The notes: a model not told the origin generated them from the sequence alone. Shown: positions 7,698-16,803, numbered from the stretch's first letter. The stretch is DNA of 64,000 nt from Mycobacterium sp. IS-836 (GCF_001954275.1 NZ_MBEU01000003.1:59794-123793); one strand, 5' to 3'. Translations and numbers: made by a program.

Positions 7698-9329
7698 CTA
7701 TCCGATGACCTGGTTCACCACCTCGCGGGCGGTCTTCTGCACCTCGGCCAGATGCTCGGGGCCGTTGAACGATTCCGCATAGATCTTGTAGACGTCCTCT
7801 GTGCCCGACGGCCGCGCGGCAAACCACGCATTGGCCGTCGTCACCTTCAGCCCACCCAGCGGCGCGCCGTTTCCGGGCGCGGCGGTGAGCTTGGCGGTTA
7901 TCGGCTCACCGGCCAGGTCGGTCGCCGTGACCTCGTCGGGCGACAGCTTGGCCAGCCGCGCCTTCTGGTCGCGGTCGGCGGGCGCGTCGACGCGCGCGTA
8001 GGACGGCGTCCCGTACTCGACGGTCAGCTCCTCGTAGCGCTGGGAGGGACTCGAGCCGGTGACTGCCAGGATCTCGGAAGCCAGCAGCGCCAGGATGATG
8101 CCGTCCTTGTCGGTGGTCCACACCGTTCCGTCGCGGCGCAGGAACGACGCCCCCGCCGACTCCTCGCCGCCGAAGCCGATCGTGCCGCCGATCAGGCCGT
8201 CGACGAACCACTTGAACCCGACCGGCACCTCGACGAGCTTGCGGCCGAGGCCGGCGACCACGCGGTCGATGATCGACGAACTGACCACGGTCTTGCCGAC
8301 CGCGATGCCCTCCGGCCAGGACGGCCGATGGGTATAGAGGTAGTCGATGGCGACCGCGAGGTAGTGATTCGGATTCAGCAGCCCCGCGTCGGGCGTCACG
8401 ATGCCATGGCGGTCGGAGTCGGCGTCGTTGCCGGTGGCGATCTGATAGCGGTCCCGGTTCGCGATCAGCGATGCCATCGCGTCCGGAGAGCTGCAGTCCA
8501 TCCGGATCTTGCCGTCGTGGTCGAGCGTCATGAACCGCCACGTCGCGTCGACCAACGGGTTGACCACCGCCAGCTCGAGCCTGTGCCGCTCGGCTATCGC
8601 GCCCCAGTAATCCACGCTCGCCCCGCCGAGCGGGTCGGCGCCGATCCGCACCCCGGCCGCGCGAATCGCATCGACGTCGACCACATTGGGCAGGTCCTCG
8701 ACATATGTGGCCATATAGTCGTAGCGCTGGGCGGTGGGCAGCGCCCGGGCCAGCGGCACCCGCTTGACGCCCGATCCAGAGCGCAGAATTTCGTTGGCGC
8801 GCTTGGCTATTGCATTGGTCGCATCGGTGTCGGCCGGTCCCCCGTTCGGTGGGTTGTACTTGAAGCCTCCGTCGGACGGCGGGTTGTGCGACGGCGTCAC
8901 GACGATGCCGTCGGCCAGCGTGTCGGTGCGGTCGCGGTTATACGTCAGGATCGCGTGGCTGACCGCCGGCGTGGGCGTGTACCGGTCGGCCGCGTCGATC
9001 ATGGCGACGACGTCATTGGCGGCCAGCACCTCCAGCGCCGACACCCAGGCCGGCTCCGAGAGGCCATGTGTGTCACGGCCGATGAACAACGGCCCGGTAG
9101 TCCCCTGCGCCGCGCGGTACTCGACGATGGCCTGGGTGATCGCCAAAATGTGGGCTTCGTTGAAGGCCCCGTTCAACGAGGAGCCGCGGTGACCCGACGT
9201 GCCGAACGCCACCTGCTGAGCGACGTCGTCGGGATCGGGTTCGATCGCGTAATACGACGTCACCAGATGGGGCAGATCGACGAGGTCTTCGGGTCGGGCC
9301 GGCTGGCCGGCGCGCGGGTTGGCCACCAT
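7698..9329 (-). CDS. pgm: Phosphoglucomutase (alpha-D-glucose phosphate-specific)
   Basis: This 543-residue protein interconverts glucose 1- and 6-phosphate for glycogen, trehalose and cell-wall precursor synthesis. It shows the phosphoserine loop [10 protein letters not shown] (Ser147), the substrate loop FGTSGHRGS near residue 43, the metal loop [10 protein letters not shown], the sugar-binding [10 protein letters not shown], and the phosphate-binding [11 protein letters not shown] at the C-terminus. I chose the ATG at 9329, which gives [10 protein letters not shown], over an upstream in-frame start at 9443 that would overlap the divergent crcB. It corresponds to Rv3068c in M. tuberculosis. 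Confidence 0.96.
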   Translation of the reverse strand: MVANPRAGQPARPEDLVDLPHLVTSYYAIEPDPDDVAQQVAFGTSGHRGSSLNGAFNEAHILAITQAIVEYRAAQGTTGPLFIGRDTHGLSEPAWVSALEVLAANDVVAMIDAADRYTPTPAVSHAILTYNRDRTDTLADGIVVTPSHNPPSDGGFKYNPPNGGPADTDATNAIAKRANEILRSGSGVKRVPLARALPTAQRYDYMATYVEDLPNVVDVDAIRAAGVRIGADPLGGASVDYWGAIAERHRLELAVVNPLVDATWRFMTLDHDGKIRMDCSSPDAMASLIANRDRYQIATGNDADSDRHGIVTPDAGLLNPNHYLAVAIDYLYTHRPSWPEGIAVGKTVVSSSIIDRVVAGLGRKLVEVPVGFKWFVDGLIGGTIGFGGEESAGASFLRRDGTVWTTDKDGIILALLASEILAVTGSSPSQRYEELTVEYGTPSYARVDAPADRDQKARLAKLSPDEVTATDLAGEPITAKLTAAPGNGAPLGGLKVTTANAWFAARPSGTEDVYKIYAESFNGPEHLAEVQKTAREVVNQVIG

Positions 9330-9367
9330 GACGCCAATTCTGCCGATGTCCTGCCTAGGCTGCTTAG

Positions 9368-9766
9368 GTGCCTCGTCACGACTATCGCGAGTTGGCCGCG
9401 GTTTTCGCCGGCGGTGCGCTGGGCGCCCTGGCCCGGGCCGCACTGAGCACCCTGACGGTCGACGACCCCGCGAGCTGGCCGTGGCCGACGTTCACGGTCA
9501 ACATCGTCGGGGCCTTTATGGTGGGTTACTTCACTACCCGACTGCTGGAGCGGCTGCCGCTGTCGAGTTACCGGCGGCCGCTCCTCGGCACCGGATTGTG
9601 CGGCGGTTTGACCACTTTCTCGACGATGCAGGTCGAAACGCTGAAGATGATCGAACACAGCCATTGGGGCCTCGCCGTCGGCTACACCGTCGCCAGCATC
9701 GTGCTGGGCTTGCTGGCGGTGCACCTGGCCACGGTGTTGGTTCGCCGGGTTCGGGTGCGCGGATGA
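9368..9766 (+). CDS. crcB: Fluoride channel CrcB/Fluc, subunit 1
   Basis: This 132-residue protein has four hydrophobic helices and the Fluc signatures [20 protein letters not shown] and the Na+-site loop [15 protein letters not shown]. It exports F- through a dual-topology dimer in the inner membrane. It starts with GTG 38 bases from the divergent pgm. Its TGA overlaps the ATG of the second subunit (ATGA), so the pair is translationally coupled, as expected for a heterodimeric Fluc. I saw no fluoride-riboswitch-like sequence in the short leader. Confidence 0.95.
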   Translation: MPRHDYRELAAVFAGGALGALARAALSTLTVDDPASWPWPTFTVNIVGAFMVGYFTTRLLERLPLSSYRRPLLGTGLCGGLTTFSTMQVETLKMIEHSHWGLAVGYTVASIVLGLLAVHLATVLVRRVRVRG

Positions 9767-10140
9767 CGGGCGGCGCGGCTGTCCTGGTGTGGGCCGGCGT
9801 CGTGCTCGTGGGCGGCGTCGGCTCGGTGCTGCGTTTCGTAGTCGATCGCGCGGTGGCCCGGCGCGTTGCGCAGCCGTTTCCGTTCGGCACGCTCGCGGTC
9901 AACGTCAGCGGTGCGGCGTTACTCGGGCTGCTCGGCGGGCTGGCGCTGAGCAAGGATGCGGCCCTGCTGGTCGACACGGCGTTCGTCGGCGCCTACACGA
10001 CCTTCTCCACGTGGATGCTGGAAACGCAGCGGCTCGGCGAGGAGCGCCAGACCTGGGCGGCGATCGCCAACATCGTCGTCAGCGTCGTGCTGGGCATGGC
10101 CGCGGCGCTGCTCGGACAATGGATTGCGGACCGGATGTGA
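9763..10140 (+). CDS. crcB: Fluoride channel CrcB/Fluc, subunit 2
   Basis: This 125-residue partner of the preceding gene has four predicted helices and conserved [20 protein letters not shown] and [14 protein letters not shown]. It overlaps the upstream gene by 4 bases and the downstream DUF190 gene by 4 bases (GTGA). In heterodimeric Fluc systems the two chains insert with opposite topology to form one fluoride-conducting dimer. Confidence 0.95.
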   Translation: MTGGAAVLVWAGVVLVGGVGSVLRFVVDRAVARRVAQPFPFGTLAVNVSGAALLGLLGGLALSKDAALLVDTAFVGAYTTFSTWMLETQRLGEERQTWAAIANIVVSVVLGMAAALLGQWIADRM

Positions 10141-11234
10141 ACCAGCCCTGCCTGAAGTTGACCGCGTACTTTGGCGAGCGCCAACGCGCCGTCGGCACGA
10201 GCGGGCGGTTTCTGGCCGACGAGATGCTGGACTTGTTCGGCACCAGCGACGTCGCGACCAGTGTGATGCTTCGCGGTATCGCCAGCTTCGGGCCGAGCCG
10301 CGAGCTGCGCAATGACGTATCGCTGAGTCTGTCCGAGGATCCGGCGGTGGCGATCGCCGCGGTCGACGTCGAGCCGAAGATCCGTTCCCTGGTCGACGAC
10401 GTCGGGGCGATGACGGGCCGCGGGCTGGTGACCCTCGAGCGCGCGCGGCTGGTGACGCGCCAGCTGGGCTCCGATGCGCTTGCGGACTTCGACACCCACA
10501 ACGGGGATGCCGCCAAACTCACCGTGTACGTCGGCCGCCAAGAACGCATCGCCGGCAGACGGGCGCACCACACGATATGCGACCTGCTCTACCGGCACGG
10601 ATTTGCGGGTGCCATCGTGCTTCTCGGTGTCGACGGGACGGCGCACGGCGAGCGCTACCGCGCTCACTTCTTCGGGCGCAACGTCAACGTTCCGGTCATG
10701 ATCATCGCCGTCGGGTCGACGGGGCAGGTCGCAGCCGCCGCAACCGAACTGGCCACCGCGACGCCCAACCCGATACTGACCGTCGAGCGGGTGCGCCTGT
10801 GCAAACGCGACGGTGAGCTGTTCGCCCGACCCCAGCAGCTGCCGGCGACCGACGAGCAGGGACGCACCCTGTGGCAGAAGCTGATGGTGTACACGGCCGA
10901 GGGAACTATCCAGGATGGGCTGCCGATCCATCGGGCGCTAGTGCAGCGACTGCTGCATTCGGAAACGGCCCGGGGGGCGACGGTGCTGCGCGGTATCTGG
11001 GGATTCCATGGGGACCATAAACCCCACGGGGACAAGCTATTCCATCTGGCACGGCGGGTTCCGGTGACCACGATCATCGTCGACACGCCGCAGTCGATCG
11101 CGCGCAGCTTCGATATCGTCGACGAGGTGACGAGCCGGCACGGGCTGGTGACGAGTGAGATGGTTCCGGCCGCACTGTCGCTGGACGAGACCCAGCGGCT
11201 CGGTGACATCACGCTGGCACGTCACGACTACTGA
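10137..11234 (+). CDS. DUF190 family protein with three tandem domains
   Basis: This 365-residue protein is made of three repeats of a ~110-residue DUF190 (PII-like ferredoxin fold) module. They start at about residues 6 (LKLTAYFGERQR), 127 (AKLTVYVGRQER) and 247 (QKLMVYTAEGT). Each carries the family pattern of a helix ending in LLxxxxxxGATVLRGIxGFG, though the middle copy reads GAIVLLGVDG. Most family members have one module. It is translationally coupled to crcB, which suggests a regulatory or accessory role in fluoride resistance; the biochemical role is unknown. It corresponds to Rv3071. Confidence 0.85.
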   Translation: MNQPCLKLTAYFGERQRAVGTSGRFLADEMLDLFGTSDVATSVMLRGIASFGPSRELRNDVSLSLSEDPAVAIAAVDVEPKIRSLVDDVGAMTGRGLVTLERARLVTRQLGSDALADFDTHNGDAAKLTVYVGRQERIAGRRAHHTICDLLYRHGFAGAIVLLGVDGTAHGERYRAHFFGRNVNVPVMIIAVGSTGQVAAAATELATATPNPILTVERVRLCKRDGELFARPQQLPATDEQGRTLWQKLMVYTAEGTIQDGLPIHRALVQRLLHSETARGATVLRGIWGFHGDHKPHGDKLFHLARRVPVTTIIVDTPQSIARSFDIVDEVTSRHGLVTSEMVPAALSLDETQRLGDITLARHDY

Positions 11235-11861
11235 TTACGCCTCTCGCGGCCGGGGGACATCCTCGGGCGTGCGGACCAACGCGTACAGGGCCATCCGCCG
11301 GTTCGACATGTCGTGTTCGCCCAAAAACACGCAACCGCCACGCTCACAAAACTTGCGCGCCAAGACATTACGGTGATCCGGGTCGAACATCACCCGGCGG
11401 CATCGCGGGTCGAGGTTGAGCATGCTCGCCAGCAGGTGCGGCAGCAAGAAGCTCACATGTCCCTGTTGTAGGTAGTCCAAATCGGCGACCGCGACGTGCA
11501 GGCCTAGATCGTAGGGATCGTACTCGTATCGGGCAGCAATGGAATCCTTTGCCGCCCGGTATAATTCGACGTATCCGCGGTCTGCGCCATCATGGCTGGC
11601 GACGAACGGGCGAGAAAACGTGCTGTCTAGTTGCGCACGCAGGTAACGATGCCAGCGCTCCGCTGGCCAGGCGTACTCCCACGACTCGGCCAGGTGCGGC
11701 ATGTTCATCCACGTGGAGATCATCTCGGCGTCGGCGTCCGGGTCGGCGAGGCGCAAACCGTATGGCGCGGGCAATTCCGGTATGGGCGGCGGCGGGACGG
11801 CGCGCACCTCGTCCGGGATATCGGTCAGCTCCCGCCGCAGGATGGGTTCGGCTTCAGTCAT
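11235..11861 (-). CDS. GNAT acyltransferase, MbtK/IucB-like
   Basis: This 208-residue protein closely resembles mycobactin lysine N-acyltransferase MbtK (Rv1347c): PYGLRLADPDADAEMISTWM, AESWEYAWPAERWHRYLRAQL, DPYDLGLHVAVAD, and RRVMFDPDHRNVLARKFCER with GGCVFLGEHDMSNRRMALY. MbtK transfers the long acyl chain to the hydroxamate lysine of mycobactin. The start at 11861 lies one base after the stop of the LLM gene, so the two are co-transcribed. I see no iron-box at this gene. It could be the genuine mbtK of this species or a paralogue with another acceptor. Confidence 0.75.
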   Translation of the reverse strand: MTEAEPILRRELTDIPDEVRAVPPPPIPELPAPYGLRLADPDADAEMISTWMNMPHLAESWEYAWPAERWHRYLRAQLDSTFSRPFVASHDGADRGYVELYRAAKDSIAARYEYDPYDLGLHVAVADLDYLQQGHVSFLLPHLLASMLNLDPRCRRVMFDPDHRNVLARKFCERGGCVFLGEHDMSNRRMALYALVRTPEDVPRPREA

Positions 11862-11862
11862 G

Positions 11863-12738
11863 TCAACCGGGGAGCCTACCCATCCACCGATCGGCCAGCG
11901 CCGAAACCCAGTCGGCGGCCACCCCGGGACGGTCGGGTGGCGCCTCGACCAGTACCAACTCGTCAACGCCCAACTCCACCAGCGCATCGATATCGCGAAC
12001 GCTGAGCTCACTCAACGCCACGGCCAGCCTCAGTTCGGAGCGGTCGCGCCCGGCCTCGCCGCACAGCCGCCGCAGCTTTCCGATCCGTTCACGCACCGCC
12101 TCGACGCCGGCGAGGTTGAAGCCGTACCAGCCATCCGCCCATGCCGCAACGCGCCGAAGTGCCGCATCGCTGTTGCCCCCGACCACGATCGGGATACGGC
12201 GATCGCGGGCCGGCTTGGGGTTGACGCGAATCGAATCGAAGCCGACGAACGTCCCGTCGAACGAGGCGACGTCGTCGCGCCACAACGTGCGCATGGCGGC
12301 GACGTATTCGGCCGTGCGAGCCGCGCGATGTTCGAAAGGCACTCGGAGCGCAGTGAATTCCTCCCTGGACCATCCGACTCCTACCCCGAGTGTCAGTCGC
12401 CCGCCGCTCAACCGGTCCAAGCTCGCGGCCTGTTTGGCCACCACGACCGGATTGTGTTCGGGCAGCAGCAACACACCCGTCGCGACGCCGATCCGCGATG
12501 AGGCGGCGGCGACGAAACTCAGTGCGATCATTGGGTCGAGCCAATCCGCTTGTGCCGGAACACCGATGACGCCTTCCTCGGAATATGGATAGCGTGACTC
12601 CGACCGGTCCACCATGACGACGTGTTCGCCGGCCCACAAAGTGGCGAAGCCGCACCTGTCGGCGGCCGAGGCGACGGCATCGATCACCGCACGGTCGGCG
12701 CCGGTGCCGATTCCCAGCGCGTGCAATCCCAGCCGCAT
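11863..12738 (-). CDS. LLM-class F420-dependent oxidoreductase
   Basis: This 291-residue TIM-barrel protein of the luciferase-like monooxygenase family has GFATLWAGEHVVM, IGVATGVLLLPEHNPVVVAK, the LSGGRLTLGVGVGW motif, and IPIVVGGNSDAALRR. These are typical of mycobacterial F420-dependent reductases or dehydrogenases. It is cytosolic. It is in an operon with the MbtK-like gene downstream. It corresponds to Rv3072c; the substrate is unknown. Confidence 0.88.
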   Translation of the reverse strand: MRLGLHALGIGTGADRAVIDAVASAADRCGFATLWAGEHVVMVDRSESRYPYSEEGVIGVPAQADWLDPMIALSFVAAASSRIGVATGVLLLPEHNPVVVAKQAASLDRLSGGRLTLGVGVGWSREEFTALRVPFEHRAARTAEYVAAMRTLWRDDVASFDGTFVGFDSIRVNPKPARDRRIPIVVGGNSDAALRRVAAWADGWYGFNLAGVEAVRERIGKLRRLCGEAGRDRSELRLAVALSELSVRDIDALVELGVDELVLVEAPPDRPGVAADWVSALADRWMGRLPG

Positions 12739-12750
12739 CGCGCGACCGTC

Positions 12751-13107
12751 TCAGCGGCTTTTCAGGAGCTTGGCCAGGACGGCCGCCTGGCTGATGTCGA
12801 CGTCCCGGGTGGCGGTGACGAGGGTGACGGCGCCGCGTTTGGTCAGCTTGCGCAGTTCCTCCAGCGCGGGGCTGTCGCGCAGTTCCGCCGTGTAGCGCGA
12901 CGCGAATTCGTCGAACCGTTCCGGCTTGTGCTGGTACCACTCACGCAGTTCTTTCGACGGCGCGACGTCCTTGCACCAGGTTCCGACCCGGGGGTCGTCC
13001 TTGCGGACTCCCCGCGGCCAGATCCGATCGACCAGGACGCGCTGGCCGTCGTCGGCGCCCGCGGCGTCGTAGACCCGGGCCACCCGGATGCGTTTTCCGG
13101 CGCTCAC
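12751..13107 (-). CDS. DUF488 family protein
   Basis: This 118-residue protein begins RIRVARVYDAAGADDGQRVL and carries VDRIWPRGVRKDDPRV, CKDVAPSKELREWY and VTLVTATRDVDISQAAVL, the hallmarks of the DUF488/YeaO-type family. No catalytic role is established. It lies 12 bases upstream of the LLM gene on the same strand. It corresponds to Rv3073c. Confidence 0.85.
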   Translation of the reverse strand: MSAGKRIRVARVYDAAGADDGQRVLVDRIWPRGVRKDDPRVGTWCKDVAPSKELREWYQHKPERFDEFASRYTAELRDSPALEELRKLTKRGAVTLVTATRDVDISQAAVLAKLLKSR

Positions 13108-13144
13108 CCGGTCAGGGTAGCGCTGTCGGTGGCGGCTGCTACTC

Positions 13145-13160
13145 TCGAACGTATGTTCGA
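13145..13160. promoter_or_regulatory. SOS box (LexA operator), perfect consensus
   Basis: TCGAACGTATGTTCGA matches the mycobacterial LexA palindrome TCGAAC-N4-GTTCGA in all 12 fixed positions. It overlaps the ATG (13153-13155) of the HNH/DUF222 gene, so LexA would block transcription or initiation directly. M. tuberculosis 13E12-family genes are known LexA targets. Confidence 0.9.
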
Positions 13161-14427
13161 TACATTAGCGGCGCTCGATTCGGCGGCCGACGAGTCGGCG
13201 CTGATCGAGTACATCGCCGAACTCGAGAGAGCCAAATCCGCGGCGGCGGCGCCCCCGGCGCGCGCCGCGGCCGCGCTCGACACAATGCGCCGCGAGGCCG
13301 AGGCGGCCGCCGGGGTGCCCGCTGCTCAACGCGGACGCGGGTTGGCCAGCGAGATCGCGCTGGCACGACGCGACGCCCCTGCCCGGGGCGGCCGGCATCT
13401 GGGCTTTGCCAAGGCGCTGGTACACGAAATGCCGCACACGCTGGCGGCACTGGAATGCGGGACGCTCTCCGAGTGGCGGGCCACCTTGATAGTGCGGGAA
13501 AGCGCCTGCTTGGACGTCGAGGACCGTCGCACGCTGGACGCCGAGTTGTGCGCCGACCCGGACCGGCTCACCCGAATGGGCGATGCGCGGGTGGCCGCGG
13601 CCGCCAAGGCGATCGCCTACCGCCTGGATCCGCACGCCGTGGTAGATCGGGCGGCCAAGGCCGAGAACGAGCGCACCGTCACCATTCGGCCGGCACCCGA
13701 CACCATGACCTATCTGACCGCGTTGTTGCCGGTGGCCCAGGGAGTTTCGGTGTACGCGGCGCTGCGCCGGGAGGCGGACACCCGCTGCGACGGGCGCTCA
13801 CGCGGACAGGTGATGGCCGATACGTTGGTCGAACGGGTCACGGGCCGCGACGCAGCGGTGCCGATTCCGGTCGCGGTCAACGTGGTGCTCTCTGATGAAA
13901 CGCTGCTGGGCGGTGGTAACGCGCCGGCCGATATCGGCGGATATGGCCCAGTGCCAGCCGCGGTCGCCCGCGCGATGATCTCCAGCGCCGTCGGCGACGG
14001 ACGCTCTCGGGCGACGCTGCGCAGGCTCTACGCCCGACCCGGGGCGGGTGCGCTGGTGGCGATGGAGTCACGGGCGCGGCTTTTCCCGCGAGGGCTGGCC
14101 GCCTTCATCGAATTGCGGGACCAGCGTTGTCGCACTCCCTACTGCGACGCGCCGATCCGACACCACGATCATGCGCGACCGTGGGCCCAAGCCGGCTCGA
14201 CCACCGCGGACAATGGCCTCGGATTGTGCGAGCGCTGCAACTACACCAAGGAAGCAGCCGGGTGGCGGGTCAGCACGAGCATCGACGAAACCCACACTCA
14301 CACGGCCGAATTCACGACCCCGACGGGTAAGACCTACCGGTCAGCGGCCCCGCCGCGCGCCCCGACGATCATGTTCAGCGAGTTCGAATTCCGCATCAGC
14401 GTAGCGCTGCCGCGACACGCCGCCTAG
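13153..14427 (+). CDS. HNH endonuclease/DUF222 protein (13E12 repeat family)
   Basis: This 424-residue protein has an N-terminal DUF222 helical region (residues ~1-320) and a C-terminal HNH module: CRTPYCDAPIRHHDHARPW, then NGLGLCERCNYTKEA. The four cysteines bind structural zinc and the His-Asn-type residues form the nuclease site. It belongs to the mycobacterial 13E12 family and sits where Rv3074 sits. A perfect SOS box covers its start codon, so it is probably induced by DNA damage. The DNA substrate is unknown. Confidence 0.92.
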   Translation: MFDTLAALDSAADESALIEYIAELERAKSAAAAPPARAAAALDTMRREAEAAAGVPAAQRGRGLASEIALARRDAPARGGRHLGFAKALVHEMPHTLAALECGTLSEWRATLIVRESACLDVEDRRTLDAELCADPDRLTRMGDARVAAAAKAIAYRLDPHAVVDRAAKAENERTVTIRPAPDTMTYLTALLPVAQGVSVYAALRREADTRCDGRSRGQVMADTLVERVTGRDAAVPIPVAVNVVLSDETLLGGGNAPADIGGYGPVPAAVARAMISSAVGDGRSRATLRRLYARPGAGALVAMESRARLFPRGLAAFIELRDQRCRTPYCDAPIRHHDHARPWAQAGSTTADNGLGLCERCNYTKEAAGWRVSTSIDETHTHTAEFTTPTGKTYRSAAPPRAPTIMFSEFEFRISVALPRHAA

Positions 14428-14436
14428 GCGATAGCC

Positions 14437-15132
14437 TCACCCTTGGCCGGTGAGGTGCTCGAGGTCGATGACTTCGCCGCGGTTGATACTCACCCAATCG
14501 CGCCCATCGAGGTAGGGCCGCAGACTTCGGCCGATGAGTTCGATGTCGGCAGGCGCCTTCGGCCGCTGAAGTTCGTACACATGCGGCAACTCGGCCATGC
14601 CCGTCACCACGCTCCATAGCTTCAGCGAATCCGGCCCGGTCGGCGGGTCCACCAACACCGGCCCGAACAGGCACTGTCCGGACAAGAACAGCGTCGGAAC
14701 GCCGTATCCGCCCGCGTCGACGACCCGCTGATGCTCGGCGCGAACTTCGTCGTGGGTGGTCGGGTCGGCCAGCGCCGCATCCAACATCGCCGCATCGACG
14801 CCGATCTCGCCCAGCAGGCGTCGCGCAACCGCGGGGTCGTGCGGTTTGCCACCCGCGGCGTGCAGTTCGTGTCCGATCGCCGCGTACCACCGGTCCAGCA
14901 GCGACATGTCCGTGCGACGCAGCAGCGCCCCGATCCGCATCAGCGACCAGCCGTAGGACCAATCCCGCTCCCACGGGTGCTTCTTGCCGGCTTCGCGATT
15001 GATCTCCTCGAGGCTGAAGAACCGCCAATTGATCGTGATCCCCGCTTGCTCACGGACGTCGCGGATCCATAGCGACGTCTGGTAAGCGAACGGACACATC
15101 GGGTCGAAGTGAAAGTCCACGACGGTACTCAT
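14437..15132 (-). CDS. DsbA-like thioredoxin-fold protein, mycothiol-dependent nitroreductase type
   Basis: This 231-residue protein of the DsbA/HCCA-isomerase superfamily begins [20 protein letters not shown]. The active site reads CPFA where related Rv2466c-type proteins have CPWC, so only one catalytic Cys is present and a mycothiol adduct would replace an internal disulfide. The cis-Pro loop is [10 protein letters not shown]. Rv2466c reduces nitro compounds with mycothiol; this relative may act in thiol redox chemistry or as an isomerase. The stop is near the HNH gene and the start is 18 bases after the CitE-like gene. Confidence 0.8.
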   Translation of the reverse strand: MSTVVDFHFDPMCPFAYQTSLWIRDVREQAGITINWRFFSLEEINREAGKKHPWERDWSYGWSLMRIGALLRRTDMSLLDRWYAAIGHELHAAGGKPHDPAVARRLLGEIGVDAAMLDAALADPTTHDEVRAEHQRVVDAGGYGVPTLFLSGQCLFGPVLVDPPTGPDSLKLWSVVTGMAELPHVYELQRPKAPADIELIGRSLRPYLDGRDWVSINRGEVIDLEHLTGQG

Positions 15133-15150
15133 CGAGCCCTCCGTCTTGCG

Positions 15151-16068
15151 TCAGTAGTGATACGTGTCCGACGGCGCCGGCATGTGGACGGGTTCGTCCT
15201 CGAAGTCCGAAGCCTCGATGCCATAGGAGCGAGCCAACTCGAGGATCTTGGTGGCCCGGGCGATGCGCGGCAGGTCGGACCCATTGCGGATCTCTCCCCC
15301 GTCACGTTCGAACTCGGCGAAAAACTCCTTGGCCCAGCCGATTTCGTCTTGCGAGGGCGACAGCCCCTCGTTCACCACCGCACACTGCTCCGGCGAGAGG
15401 CAAATCTTGCCGGTCATGCCGAACTCGACGGAGACGGCCGTGGCCTCGATGAGCTTGAGCGCGTTGGAGCCGATTGTCGGGCCGTCGATGGCGCTGGGCA
15501 GGTTGGCCGCCCGCGCGGCGATCGTGAAGCGCGAACGGGCGTAAGCCAGCGTGGTCGGGTCCTCCCCCAGCCCGGTGTCACGCCGGAAGTCGCCGATACC
15601 GAAGGCAAGCCGGAAGGTGCCCTTGGCCGCGGCGATTTCGGTGACGCGCTCGAGACCGCGCGCCGTTTCGACCAGCGCCACGATCGGAACGTCGGGCAGT
15701 CGCTTCGCGGTCTCGGTGATGTGGTCCACCGATTCGACCATCGCGAGCATCACTCCGCCGACCTGGGTGCGGGCCAGCGCGGCCAAATCGTCGGCCCACC
15801 ATGGGGTACCGAAGCCGTTGATGCGAACCCAGTCGGTGTTTTCGCCGCCAAGCCAACGCACGACGTTGTCGCGGGCGGCGGCCTTGTCCTTGGGCGCCAC
15901 CGCATCCTCGATGTCGAGGACGACGATGTCGGCGCGCGAGCGCGCCGCGGCCTCGAACCGGTCGGCATGCGCGCCGTTGACCAATAACCAACTGCGCGCC
16001 AGAACCGGATCGATGCGCGAACCTATGTCGGCAGGATCCGCCGCGTCGATGTTGACCTCTTCATACAT
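15151..16068 (-). CDS. HpcH/HpaI aldolase, CitE-like lyase
   Basis: This 305-residue TIM-barrel protein has LARSWLLVNGAHADRFEAAA, VVLDIEDAVAPKDKA (metal and acid region), VRINGFGTPW, and IVALVETARGLERVTEIA, the features of CitE-like malyl- or citramalyl-CoA lyases. The neighbouring citrate-lyase subunits (CitD, CitF) are absent, so it does not form classical citrate lyase. It heads a two-gene minus-strand unit with the DsbA-like gene and corresponds to Rv3075c. Confidence 0.88.
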   Translation of the reverse strand: MYEEVNIDAADPADIGSRIDPVLARSWLLVNGAHADRFEAAARSRADIVVLDIEDAVAPKDKAAARDNVVRWLGGENTDWVRINGFGTPWWADDLAALARTQVGGVMLAMVESVDHITETAKRLPDVPIVALVETARGLERVTEIAAAKGTFRLAFGIGDFRRDTGLGEDPTTLAYARSRFTIAARAANLPSAIDGPTIGSNALKLIEATAVSVEFGMTGKICLSPEQCAVVNEGLSPSQDEIGWAKEFFAEFERDGGEIRNGSDLPRIARATKILELARSYGIEASDFEDEPVHMPAPSDTYHY

Positions 16069-16113
16069 TCCCTAAACCGTAGCGATATCGAAAAAGTGCG
16101 GTGGAGCTGGGGC

Positions 16114-16138
16114 GTTTGAGTATCCCCCCGCGGGGTAC
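16114..16138 (+). promoter_or_regulatory. SigF-like promoter before the hemerythrin gene
   Basis: GTTT at 16114-16117, a 15-base spacer and GGGTAC at 16133-16138 match the mycobacterial SigF pattern GTTT-N15-17-GGGTAT with one base off. It ends 63 bases before the start codon. A CCCCGCGGGG palindrome overlaps the -10 side. Confidence 0.5.
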
Positions 16139-16201
16139 CTTCCGCCGAAGCGGTGCACAGCCCCAAGCCCGCGCTCCCTTGCACCAATGGAGGTATCGGC
16201 G

Positions 16202-16768
16202 ATGGCCGACATGATGGTTCAATCGCCCGACGAGGTCGTGGCGTTTCTCAAAGCGCAGCACAACCTCATCGAGGACATGTTCGACGAAGTGCTGCACGCG
16301 TCGGACCCACAGGCGCGCGAAAAGCCGTTCGTGGAGTTGCGGCAGCTGCTGGCCGTGCACGAGACGGCCGAGGAAATGGTGGTGCACCCCCGGGTTCGCC
16401 GCGAGGCCCGCTCCGGCGACGCGATCGTCGACGCCCGGTTGACCGAGGAGCACGAGGCCAAGGAAGTGCTCTCGCAGATCGAGAAGCTCGACATCACCTC
16501 GCAGCGGTTCATCGACGAGCTCACCAAGCTGCGCGACGCCGTGCTTGACCACGCGAAGCGCGAGGAGGACGAGGAGTTCCCGGTGCTGAAGCGAGAAGTC
16601 GACGCCGACGATCTCAAGCGGATGGGAACAGCGGTGCGGGCGGCCGAAGCCATCGCGCCGACCCGTCCGCATCCCGGCGTGGAATCGGCGAAGCTGAATT
16701 TCGCCGTTGGCCCGTTCGCGTCGATGCTCGACCGGGCCCGCGATTTGATTCAACAAGCCGTCGGCTAG
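16202..16768 (+). CDS. Hemerythrin-like (HHE cation-binding) protein
   Basis: This 188-residue protein has a four-helix HHE domain at residues ~10-130. Likely di-iron ligands are His20 (QHNLIEDM), His53 and Glu57 (VHETAEE), His62, His84 and Glu88 (EHEAKE), His117 and Glu122 ([11 protein letters not shown]). Such proteins bind O2, NO or peroxide-reactive iron. The ATG at 16202 is preferred because GGAGG ends 8 bases upstream; an earlier ATG at 16187 overlaps that site. A SigF-like promoter lies upstream, so stress or stationary-phase expression is likely. Confidence 0.92.
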   Translation: MADMMVQSPDEVVAFLKAQHNLIEDMFDEVLHASDPQAREKPFVELRQLLAVHETAEEMVVHPRVRREARSGDAIVDARLTEEHEAKEVLSQIEKLDITSQRFIDELTKLRDAVLDHAKREEDEEFPVLKREVDADDLKRMGTAVRAAEAIAPTRPHPGVESAKLNFAVGPFASMLDRARDLIQQAVG

Positions 16769-16803
16769 TCGCGACCGGCAGCAGTTTCCGTAGTCTCGGT
16801 GGC

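Noticed and set aside
9330..9368. Possible fluoride riboswitch before crcB
   Set aside because: The leader is under 40 bases and lacks the GGNGATG and CTGATG-type conserved segments.
7401..9446. A very long plus-strand open frame (681 codons) across the hydrolase end, tRNA and pgm
   Set aside because: It is antisense to pgm, whose conserved motifs are unmistakable, and reads through a tRNA. High GC makes such shadow frames common.
12622..13152. N-terminal extension of the HNH protein from 12622
   Set aside because: It would run antisense through the DUF488 gene. The ATG at 13153 within the SOS box is the sensible start.
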